Source: Bog-756 sp963730685 (GTDB lineage: Bacteria; Actinomycetota; Acidimicrobiia; Acidimicrobiales; RAAP-2). Taken from it: DNA of 64,000 nt. Below are positions 16,166 through 24,116 of the stretch, piece after piece. The DNA is taken from assembly GCA_963730685.1 (NCBI GenBank), contig CAVSSP010000004.1:1674001-1738000 (forward strand), read 5' to 3'. The translations under genes and the position numbers were made by a program. Within the stretch, counting starts at the first letter, position 1; every line of letters starts with the position of its first letter. Below the pieces are notes generated by a model, which saw only the letters and a list, made by a program, of their open reading frames with translations, had not been told where the DNA came from and did not search any database.

Positions 16166-18302
16166 AGGCCCGCGGACCGGCTCCCGCGGAGGGGTCGAGC
16201 CGCCGCCATCGGCTGTCGGGCTGCAGGGCCCAGGCGTTGGCCTCGTCGAGCAGGGCAGCGTCGAGGATGCCGACCAGCCGCCGTTGGATGTCGGGGTCGT
16301 CAACCGGAACGATCACCTCGACCCGTCGGTCGAGGTTGCGCTCCATCAGGTCGGGGGAGCCGATGGCGATGCGCAGCGGACGTCCCCCCACCCCGCCGAA
16401 CCGGAAGATCCGGGCGTGCTCGAGATAGCGACCAACGATGGACCGAACCGTGATGGTGTCGGAGAGGCCGGGCACGCCGGAGCGCAGCGAGCACCGACCG
16501 CGGACGACCAGGTCGATCCGCACTCCGGCCTGCGAGGCCCGGTAGAGGGCCTCGATGATGCCGGGGTCGGTGAGGCCGTTGGTCTTGAGGACGATCCTGC
16601 CGTCGGGCCCGGCCCGCTCCTCCGCGGCGATGCTGTCGAGCAGGAAGCCCCGAGTGGATACCGGTGACACCACCAGGCGTCGGAAGGTGGGGGGATCTCC
16701 CGACCCGGTGAGCAGGTTGAACAGCTCGCCCACGTCGGCCCCGATGTCGGGCGACGCCGTCAACAGCCCGATGTCCTCGTAGGTGCGGGCGGTGACCGAG
16801 TTGTAGTTGCCCGTCCCGATGTGGCAGTACCTGCGGAGTCCGTCGCCCTCGTGGCGGACCACCAGCGAGATCTTCGAGTGGGTCTTGAGGTTCACCAGAC
16901 CGTAGAGGACCTGGACGCCCGCCTCCTCGAGGGCGCGGGCCCAGGCGATGTTGGCCCGCTCGTCGAACCTCGCCTGCAGCTCCACCACCGCCGTCACCTG
17001 CTTGCCGGACTGGGATGCCCGGATGAGGGAGGCCACCATGGGGCTGTCGTCACCGGTCCGGTAGAGGGTCTGCTTGATGGCCAGCACATCGGGATCGTCG
17101 GCCGCCTGGGCCACGAAGGCCTCGACCGAAGCGGCGAAGGACTCGTAGGGGTGGTGGACGAGGACGTCGCTCGCTCGCAGGAGCGAGAAGAAGTCGGCGG
17201 TCCCGGCGAGCGCCACCGGGGTCACGGGGGTCCACGGAGGGGCGGCCAGATCGGGACGCGGCAGTTCGGTCAGGGGTCGGAGCCCGGCCATGTCGATGGG
17301 GACGTCGAAGAGGAACACGCTCCCCTCGGGCACGTCGACCTCGGCCACCAGCTTGTCGAGCAGTTCGGTGGAGATGCCGGCCGAGACCTCGAGCCGGACC
17401 GCCTGTCCGAACCGGCGCCGGTGGAGCTCGAGCTCCACCGCGGCCAGGAGGTCGCCCGCATCGTCCTCCTCGACCGACAGGTCGGCGTTGCGTGTCACCC
17501 GGAAGACGTGGTGCTCATTGATGGCCATTCCGGGGAACAGGGTCCCGAGGTGGGCGGCGATGACCTGTTCCAGCGGGACGAACCGCCGGCCGTCGGGCAG
17601 CCCCACCAGGCGGGGAAGCACGGGGGGGACCTTCACCCGGGCGAGCCGCTCCTCGCGGTTCTTCGGGTCCTCCACCCGGACCACCAGGTTCAAGGACAGG
17701 TTCGAGATGTACGGGAACGGATGGCCCTGGTCGACGGCGAGCGGGGTGAGGATGGGGAAGATGCGTCGGTTGAACTGGTCGAGGAGGTGGGCCCGGTCAC
17801 CGTCGCCGAGGGTGTGCCAGTCGGCGATCACCACTCCGGCCCCGGCCATGGCCGGTCCCACCCCCTCGTGGAAGATGCGGCTCTGCCACTCGACCAGGCT
17901 GGTGGCACGGGCGGTGATGGCTTCGAGCTGCTCGGCGGGGCTCATGCCGTCCGGAGAGCGGGTGTGGAGGCCGGCCGCCACCTGGTCCTCGAGTCCGGCC
18001 ACCCTGACCTGGAAGAACTCGTCCAGACCTTCCGAGAAGATGGCCAGGAACTTCATACGTTCGAAGAGGGCCAGACGCCCGTCGGCGGCCAGGGTGAGAA
18101 GGCGGGCCGCGAACTCGAGCCAGGACAGCTCGCGGTTGATGAACCGCTCCTCCCGCCGGATCGGTGCTCCTGGGATCGGTCGGCCGCCAGCCGGGGTCAC
18201 GTCCCCGGGGGTGGGCGGAACCGCTCCGGTCCTGGTCGGGACCTCAGTCGCCAGCCCCGTGGCCGCCGGTCGGAGCGGCGCCGCCATCGACCGGTCGGTC
18301 AT
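15948..18302 (-). CDS. ppk1: Polyphosphate kinase 1
   Basis: Makes inorganic polyphosphate from ATP (reversible), cytosolic or membrane-associated. The 784 aa start with a variable Pro-rich leader, then FINRELSWLEFAARLL, FPILTPLAVDQGHPFPYISNLSLNL, LAIKQTLYRTGDDSP, and KTHSKISLVVRHEGDGLRRYCHIGTGNYN containing the autophosphorylated histidine; EHARIFRFGG holds the second active-site histidine. All four PPK1 domains are visible. ATG at 18302 is the likely start. The C-terminal 60 aa are Pro/Arg-rich and overlap the convergent UPF0104 gene. It diverges from ftsW. Confidence 0.95.
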   Translation of the reverse strand: MTDRSMAAPLRPAATGLATEVPTRTGAVPPTPGDVTPAGGRPIPGAPIRREERFINRELSWLEFAARLLTLAADGRLALFERMKFLAIFSEGLDEFFQVRVAGLEDQVAAGLHTRSPDGMSPAEQLEAITARATSLVEWQSRIFHEGVGPAMAGAGVVIADWHTLGDGDRAHLLDQFNRRIFPILTPLAVDQGHPFPYISNLSLNLVVRVEDPKNREERLARVKVPPVLPRLVGLPDGRRFVPLEQVIAAHLGTLFPGMAINEHHVFRVTRNADLSVEEDDAGDLLAAVELELHRRRFGQAVRLEVSAGISTELLDKLVAEVDVPEGSVFLFDVPIDMAGLRPLTELPRPDLAAPPWTPVTPVALAGTADFFSLLRASDVLVHHPYESFAASVEAFVAQAADDPDVLAIKQTLYRTGDDSPMVASLIRASQSGKQVTAVVELQARFDERANIAWARALEEAGVQVLYGLVNLKTHSKISLVVRHEGDGLRRYCHIGTGNYNSVTARTYEDIGLLTASPDIGADVGELFNLLTGSGDPPTFRRLVVSPVSTRGFLLDSIAAEERAGPDGRIVLKTNGLTDPGIIEALYRASQAGVRIDLVVRGRCSLRSGVPGLSDTITVRSIVGRYLEHARIFRFGGVGGRPLRIAIGSPDLMERNLDRRVEVIVPVDDPDIQRRLVGILDAALLDEANAWALQPDSRWRRLDPSAGAGPRAFSVQDHFRTQALESLRHRRDVIQREPSPRPHGPDPGPAPDPLPVPTLSLEPVRSAPSRSPRWKPRLRPRRPE

Positions 18303-18392
18303 GGCCGGTCCGTCATCCGCGCGCTCCCATGCGTCGTCATCGTAACCCCCGCCCCGGTCCCGCGGCTCCACCGCCCCGACCCCGTGCGCCGG

Positions 18393-18398
18393 TAGGCT
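18393..18398 (+). promoter_or_regulatory. -10 element of ftsW (leaderless)
   Basis: TAGGCT followed by 6 nt and GTG at 18405. It supports GTG as start and a leaderless transcript. Confidence 0.45.
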
Positions 18399-18404
18399 CG
18401 CCCC

Positions 18405-19821
18405 GTGCCGGCCACCACCGTGGAGGAATCCGAGTCCAAGGCCCTCCGGCGGACCTTCAAGGCGCGGCGCCGCACCGAGCTCGGCCTCCTGGTGCTGGCG
18501 GCTGTGATCATCGTCGCCGCCTACACCCTGATGATCCTGGGCAACACGTCGAAGATCCCGAGTGACGTGGGGCCGCTGCTGGCCGCCATGCTGGTGCTCG
18601 GGGGGGTGGCCCACATCGCCAACCGCATCTGGGCCCCCGAGCGCGGTACCGGTCCTCCTCCCCATCGCGTTCCTTCTCAACGGGATCGGCTACGTGATGA
18701 TCACACGGATCGACCTCGGGACGCTCAAGCCCTTCCAACGCCACTACGCGCCCCAACAGGCAGCGTGGACCGCGGTCGGGGTGGGCGCCTACGTACTGAC
18801 GCTGATCGTCGTCCGACGGTCGCGTGACCTCGACCGGTACCGGTACCTCCTCCTGGCCGGTGGGATCATCCTGTTGCTCCTTCCCCTGGTCCCCCACTTC
18901 GGGCTCAACATCTACGGGGCGCGGCTGTGGGTGCACATCGGATCCATCCGGTTCCAGCCCATCGAGGTGGCCAAGCTCCTCTTGTGCATCTTCTTCGCCT
19001 CCTACTTCGCGGAGAAGCGGGAGCTCCTCAGCATCCCGACGGCCCGGCTGGGCAACCGCCTGGTCCTCGATCCGCGTCCACTGGTGCCGATCGCCCTGGC
19101 CTGGATCTTCGCCATCGGGGTCATGAGCCTCGAGCACGACATCGGGTTCTCGGCCCTGTTGTTCACCCTGTTCATCGGGATGCTGTGGGTCACGACCGGG
19201 CGCACCGGGTACCTGGTGCTCGGGGTGGTGTTGTTCGCCGGTGGCGCCTACTTCGCCGGCAAGTACCTCAGCCAGACCCACATACGCGTCGAGGACTGGA
19301 TCAATCCGTGGCGGCTGGCCAACGGGTCCGGCGCCCAGCTGGTCCAGTCGTGGTACTCACTGGGTACCGGTGGCATCGGCGGCACGGGGCTCGGACTGGG
19401 CGCAGGGGCGTACCTGATCACGTTCGCCAACTCGGACTTCATCTTCGCCGTCATCGGGGAGGAGATGGGGCTTCTCGGGTCGACGATGGTGGTGGTGGCG
19501 TTCTTGTTGATGGTCGGTGCCGGGCTCCGCATCGCCCAGGCGGCCCGATCGGAGTTCGCCAAGCTGACGGCGGTGGGGCTGACCATGATCGTCGGCTTCC
19601 AGGCGTTCTTCATCATCGGAGGGGTGGTCCGCATCCTCCCCCTGACCGGGATCACCCTCCCGTTCGTCTCCTACGGGGGGTCGGCGCTCATCGCCAACTA
19701 CGTGCTCATCGCCCTGTTGATGCGGATCTCCGACGAGGGAGGTGCCGCCACCGACGCCGCTGACCAGTCCCAGTACGAGCAGTACCGCGAGCGGAAGCGG
19801 CGCCTGCTGAGCGGCAGCTGA
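18405..19821 (+). CDS. ftsW: FtsW/RodA-family SEDS protein, one frame break
   Basis: SEDS peptidoglycan glycosyltransferase (polymerises lipid II with a partner class-b PBP). Codons from GTG 18405 encode the cytoplasmic start and first helices (up to HIANRIWAPER); the rest (LLPIAFLLNGIGYVMI through FVSYGGSALIANYVLIALLMRIS) continues in the +1 frame. One extra base near 18640, beside a GGGCCCCC run, explains the break; repaired length is about 471 aa, as in mycobacterial FtsW-type proteins. Conserved SEDS motifs ARLWV, QPIEVAKLLLCIF, and LGLGAGAYLITFANSDFIFAVIGEEMG are present. A rodA gene lies 0.5 kb further on the opposite strand; assignment as FtsW rather than a second RodA is inference. 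Confidence 0.85.
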
Positions 19822-19833
19822 GCGACGGGCCGG

Positions 19834-20325
19834 TCAGACCGGAGGGGTGGGGTTGCCGGCCGGTGCGACGTCGCCCCGCTCCTCGAACAGACGGCGGTCG
19901 ACGAGGATGGGCACCGGCACCGGTTGGAGGAGGGCGACGGTGAGGCCGTCCGAGGGCCGGCACGCGTGGACGGAGCGTCCGGTGCGGCCCCGGAGGTCGA
20001 GCTCGGCGAAGTAGACGGCACCTTGGCGACCCACCATGCGGACGGCCACCAGGTCGATGTCGAAGCCTTGGAGGATGCCCGACATCAGCTCGTGGGTGAG
20101 GGGGCGTGGGGTGGGTATCCGGCGCAGGGCGTGCGACAGGGCCACGCCGTCCTGCAGCCCCACCGAGAACGACAGCTGACGGCGTGGCGACTCGATCTCT
20201 CGGAGGATCACCGTGGGGTGCTGGGTGGGGAGGTCGACGTTGACGGCCGACACCACCGCCATGGAGAACTCGGGCGCCGGCGGATCGGAGGGGGCCTCCG
20301 TGTGGCCCGAGGCGGTGTCGCTCAC
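19834..20325 (-). CDS. Bifunctional nuclease (BFN/DUF151) domain protein
   Basis: 163-aa soluble protein. The BFN domain spans about residues 20-150: LPTQHPTVILREIESPRRQLSFSVGLQDGVALSHAL, PRPLTHELMSGILQGFDIDLVAVRM, and CRPSDGLTVALLQPVPVPILVD. Plant and bacterial members have been reported as bifunctional nucleases, but the molecular role in bacteria is unclear. The GTG at 20325 overlaps the rodA stop (GTGA), so it is translated with rodA. A link to cell-wall elongation is suggested only by this coupling. It converges on ftsW with a 12-bp gap. Confidence 0.88.
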   Translation of the reverse strand: MSDTASGHTEAPSDPPAPEFSMAVVSAVNVDLPTQHPTVILREIESPRRQLSFSVGLQDGVALSHALRRIPTPRPLTHELMSGILQGFDIDLVAVRMVGRQGAVYFAELDLRGRTGRSVHACRPSDGLTVALLQPVPVPILVDRRLFEERGDVAPAGNPTPPV

Positions 20326-21455
20326 CGGACACTCCGGCTGTGGACGCTGATGGTGATGCCGATGGCGGCGAAGAACCCGATCATGGCCGATCCACCGTAG
20401 GACAGGAACGGCAGCGGGATACCGGTCACCGGCATGATCCCCATGTTCATGCCCACGTTCTCGAACACCGAGAACACCAGCAGGGCGAACACGCCCGAGC
20501 ACAGGAGCCGGCCGTAGCTGTCCCGGGCCAACTGGGCCGTCCGCAGGACCCGCCACGCCACGAAGCCGTAGATGGACAGGAGGATGCCGGCGCCCACCAG
20601 ACCGACCTGCTCCCCCACCGCCGAGAAGATGAAGTCGGTCTGCTGCTCGGGGACATAGGCCAGGTTGGTGAGGGCGCCGTGGAACAGGCCCCGGCCGAAC
20701 ACCCCGCCGTGGGCGATGGCGTCCTTGGCCTCGTTCACGTTGTAGGTGGCGGTCTTGCTGGCGCCATTGGGCGAGATGAAGCTGGTGAGCCGCTCGATCT
20801 GGTAGTGCTGGAGCAGGCCCACCTTGATGGCGAAGAACACCAGCAGGGCGGCCCCCACGATCAGCAACAGGAGATAGCGACCGGGGATGCCGGCCACCGC
20901 CAGCATCACCATCAGGATCACCACCATCACGATTGCGGTCCCGAGGTCCGGCTGTTTGATGACCAACAGGATGGGCAGCGCCGACATCAGCAGGAGGCGC
21001 ACGAGGTCACGGAAGTCGAGCCCGTCCGGCCTCCGGAAGCAGTAGGTGGAGATGGCGATGATGAGGACGAGCGTGGCGAACTCCGAGGGCTGGAGCTGGA
21101 AGGGTCCGATCGGGAACCACCGCTGGGACCCCTGGCTCGACGGGGTGGCGAGCACGGCCACCAGGGCCACCACGATGCCGATGTAGAGCACGGTGCTGAT
21201 CTGCTCGAGCCGGCGGTAGTCGAACAGGGCGAAGCCGACCATGACCCCGATCCCGATCAACATGAACACGCCCTGGCGCTTCAAGAAGTAGCGGGGGTCG
21301 CCGCCCGCCAGCGACAGCCAGCCCCTGGTGGCCGAGTAGATCATCACCACGCCGATCAGGGCCAGGAGGATGGCGCCACCCATGAGGACGGGGTCGAATC
21401 GGGTCGCCAGATGGCGCGGCCGGGTCGCGGTGGTGGTTGGGGCGTAGTTGACCAT
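20322..21455 (-). CDS. rodA: Rod shape-determining SEDS protein RodA
   Basis: Peptidoglycan polymerase of the elongation machinery, 377 aa, about ten helices. FDPVLMGGAILLALIGVVMIYSATR at the start, QRWFPIGPFQLQPSEFATLVLIIAIS, KQPDLGTAIVMVVI, and TDFIFSAVGEQVGLVGAGILL with GIPLPFLSYGGSAMIGFFAAIGI at the end are SEDS signatures including the essential Asp in the fourth periplasmic loop region. No frame defect. aroE lies 69 bp upstream on the same strand, and the BFN gene overlaps its stop. RodA rather than FtsW is favoured by its length and by the ftsW-like gene nearby. Confidence 0.92.
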   Translation of the reverse strand: MVNYAPTTTATRPRHLATRFDPVLMGGAILLALIGVVMIYSATRGWLSLAGGDPRYFLKRQGVFMLIGIGVMVGFALFDYRRLEQISTVLYIGIVVALVAVLATPSSQGSQRWFPIGPFQLQPSEFATLVLIIAISTYCFRRPDGLDFRDLVRLLLMSALPILLVIKQPDLGTAIVMVVILMVMLAVAGIPGRYLLLLIVGAALLVFFAIKVGLLQHYQIERLTSFISPNGASKTATYNVNEAKDAIAHGGVFGRGLFHGALTNLAYVPEQQTDFIFSAVGEQVGLVGAGILLSIYGFVAWRVLRTAQLARDSYGRLLCSGVFALLVFSVFENVGMNMGIMPVTGIPLPFLSYGGSAMIGFFAAIGITISVHSRSVR

Positions 21456-21524
21456 GGGATCCGGGCCCCACAGTAACCGGCCGCCCCGCGACGGCCCCCT
21501 CGCCCCCCGGCGGGATCCCTGGCC

Positions 21525-22409
21525 CTAGGCCAGGGATCCGGTGGGGTCGGGCCCGGTGACCGCCTCCCACATGGCCCCCACCGGCGCCTCCATGCCCGTC
21601 CAGGCGGTCAACTGGAGGGCGGCCTGGTGGACGAGCATGCCGACGCCGTTGGCCACCGTGGCCCCACGGGAAGCGGCTGCCGCCATCCACGGGGTCGTCC
21701 TGGGGTGGTACACGAGGTCCACCACCATCTGGCCGGGCCCCAGCAGGGACGGGTCGACCGGCCAGGCCGTAGCTCCGCCGGCGGCGGAAGCGGCGGGTAC
21801 CGACCCCGTTCCCATCCCGAGGGGTGTGGCATTGACCACCAGGCCGCAAGCGGTTGCGTCGGTGGCGGCTCCCACCCGTCCCGCCCGACCGGCCAGGGCG
21901 GCGGCCGACGCCGCCCGGTCCTGGGTGCGGTTGACCACGACCACCTCGGCGGCCCCGGCGTCGGCCAGGGCGGCGGTCACGGCCCGTGCCGCCCCTCCTG
22001 CCCCCACCACCAGGCAACGGGCCCCGTCCGGCTCGAACCGGCCGCCATGACGCACCGATGCCACGAACCCCGGTCCGTCGGTGTTCTCACCGAACCACCG
22101 CTGCCCCTTCATCACCAGGCAGTTGACGGCGCCGAGACGGTCGGCCAGTGGTGAGCGTTGCCCGACCAGGCGGGCAACGGCGTCCTTGTGGGGCATGGTC
22201 ACCGACAGGCCGCGCACCCCGAGGGCGGCCGCGCCCTCGAGGGCGGCGCCGGCGTGACCGGCCTCGACCGGGAAGCCGACCGACACCCAGTCCACTCCCA
22301 TGACCTCGAAGGCGGTGTTGTGGAGGAGGGGTGACAGCGAGTGGGCGACGGGATCGCCGATCACCCCCACCACGGCCGTGGCCGCCGACAGCCGGGGGCT
22401 CACCGCCAC
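21525..22409 (-). CDS. aroE: Shikimate dehydrogenase
   Basis: NADPH-dependent reduction of 3-dehydroshikimate in the aromatic pathway. The 294 aa show GDPVAHSLSPLLHN (substrate serines), SVTMPHKDAV with the catalytic lysine, ENTDGPGF with the catalytic aspartate, and the nucleotide fold GAGGAARAV followed by NRTQDRA, which favours NADP. GVGMLVHQAALQL near the end is also typical. The GTG at 22409 lies 66 bp after the repaired end of mltG, matching the alaS-ruvX-mltG-aroE order known from mycobacteria. Confidence 0.95.
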   Translation of the reverse strand: MAVSPRLSAATAVVGVIGDPVAHSLSPLLHNTAFEVMGVDWVSVGFPVEAGHAGAALEGAAALGVRGLSVTMPHKDAVARLVGQRSPLADRLGAVNCLVMKGQRWFGENTDGPGFVASVRHGGRFEPDGARCLVVGAGGAARAVTAALADAGAAEVVVVNRTQDRAASAAALAGRAGRVGAATDATACGLVVNATPLGMGTGSVPAASAAGGATAWPVDPSLLGPGQMVVDLVYHPRTTPWMAAAASRGATVANGVGMLVHQAALQLTAWTGMEAPVGAMWEAVTGPDPTGSLA

Positions 22410-22475
22410 GGCCAGCCCGCCCGCCCGCAGGCCACCGTCAGATCCATGACCACAGTCTGGCCGAGTGGGACGGGC

Positions 22476-23655
22476 TCAGGGCAGGCCCCGTTGCTGGGCC
22501 AGTGCCTCGTTGGCCTGCTGCTGGGCGAACGTGTCGGCGAAGGCCTCCGTCCCGTCGGACTGGACCACCACGAAATACAGCCAGCTCCCGGCCGGGGGGT
22601 TCGAGCGCGGCCTGCAGGGCGGCCGGGGAAGGGAAGCAGATGGGGGTCGGGGTCAGCCCCTTGTTCAGGTACGTGTTGTACGGCGTATGGAGGGCCAGGT
22701 CCTTGGACGTCACCGTGCCGCCGTCCCGTCCCTCGGCGTAGAGCACGGTCGAGTCCATCTGGAGCGGCATGTCGTTGTGCAGCCGGTTGAGGACCACCCG
22801 CGCCACCGGCCCCATGTTCTTGACCAGCACGCCCTCCTTCTCGACGATGGAGGCCACGGTGACCACCTGGTACGGCGTGAGCCCCAACGCCGCCGCTCCC
22901 GCGGTGAGGTGCAGCTGGTCGGCCAGGGTGTCGAACCGGTCGATCATCGCCGTCAACAGGTGCTGGTCGGTCTCGCCGGGCACCACGGTGTACCGGCCCG
23001 TCCCGAGCAGCCCCTCGAGGCTGTTGGATCCGGCCGGCTCCCAGGGCGACCGCACCGTGCCACCGGTGGCCAGGCCGTCGAAGGCGGTGGCGTCGTGCCC
23101 GGGGAGCTGGCCGACCCGCTGGGCGACCTCCCCGACGGTGAACCCGGGTGGGATGACCAGGGGGAACACGTTGGGCCCGGCGGAGATGACGGTGTCCACG
23201 GCGGCGAAGCTGCTGTTCTTGTCGAATGCGTACGAACCGGTCTGCACCCCGGGGACGCTGTGGAACTGGCCCCAGATCCGATACGCCAGGGAACTGCCGA
23301 TCACGCCTTTGGCCTCCAGGGTGGATGCCAGTTGATTGGCACCGGTACCGGGGCGGACCGCCACGATGACCTGGGCCCCGGGACCTCCCGAGGGACTGGC
23401 CTCGGTGCGCACCCACAGCACGGCGGCGATCACGAGTGCGACCACCAGGAGGACGGCGACCAGGACGGCCATCCGCCAGGGGCGCCGGGGTGGTCCGTGG
23501 GAGCCGCGCCGATGGGTCGGGGGCCGACCGGCCGGGGGCCCGCCGGACGCGGGCGGGTTGGTGGGCGCCGTCGACCCGTAGATGTGGGGGGCGCCGGCAG
23601 CCACCCCGTCGTCTGCGGGCACTGGCGAGTCCCGACCGGGCTCGACGCCGGTCAT
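22476..23655 (-). CDS. mltG: Endolytic transglycosylase MltG, one frame break near the 3' end
   Basis: Cleaves nascent glycan strands at the outer membrane face. A Pro-rich cytosolic start of about 60 aa is followed by one transmembrane helix (MAVLVAVLLVVALVIAAVLW) and the YceG domain: VIPPGFTVGEVAQRV, VTVASIVEKEGV with the catalytic Glu, LNRLHNDMPLQMDSTVLYA and HTPYNTYLNKGLTPTPICFPS. A single extra base in a run of six G at 22594-22599 breaks the frame; repaired, the end reads SWLYFVVVQSDGTEAFADTF and stops at 22476 (392 aa). As read, the frame ends at 22438 with a scrambled tail. The ATG overlaps the ruvX stop (ATGA). Confidence 0.9.
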
Positions 23656-24110
23656 GGACGCGGGGCGGTGGCCTCGAGCCAGGCCCCCAGCATCACGGCG
23701 GCGGCGGCCTGGTCGACCACCTTGCGCCGGGCCCGCTCCCGCGCCCCGGTGGCGGACAGCGCCTGATGGGCGCTGACGGTGGTCAGGCGCTCGTCGAAGA
23801 GCTCCACCTCGATGGCGTGGGGGCCGAGCAGCCGGCCGATGGCGGCGGCCTCGTCGGCGGCCTCGTCGGCGGCCCGGCCGCGGGTGCCGTCGAGCGACAG
23901 CGGGAGGCCCACCACCACGACGGTGGCCTCTTCGTCGAGGATCAGTTGGATCAGCTTCCTCCGGTCGGCGTCGGTATCCCCCGAACGCATCACCGTGGTC
24001 CGGGGGAGGGCCATGGTCCGGGCCGAGTCTGACACGGCAACGCCGATCCGGCGCGAACCCAGATCGATCCCGACCGCGCGGCCGCGGCGCGTCGGCGGTA
24101 CCCCGGTCAC
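23652..24110 (-). CDS. ruvX: Putative pre-16S rRNA nuclease / Holliday-junction resolvase homologue
   Basis: YqgF/RuvX family, RNase H fold, 152 aa. GIDLGSRRIGVAVSD carries the first catalytic Asp, VVVGLPLSLDGTRG is the second conserved strand, FDERLTT contains the glutamate and VDQAAAAVMLGAWLE the last acidic residue. In E. coli the family member matures the 5' end of 16S rRNA. It lies 6 bp after alaS and overlaps mltG, the usual actinobacterial arrangement. Confidence 0.93.
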   Translation of the reverse strand: MTGVPPTRRGRAVGIDLGSRRIGVAVSDSARTMALPRTTVMRSGDTDADRRKLIQLILDEEATVVVVGLPLSLDGTRGRAADEAADEAAAIGRLLGPHAIEVELFDERLTTVSAHQALSATGARERARRKVVDQAAAAVMLGAWLEATAPRP

Positions 24111-24116
24111 GGGTGC

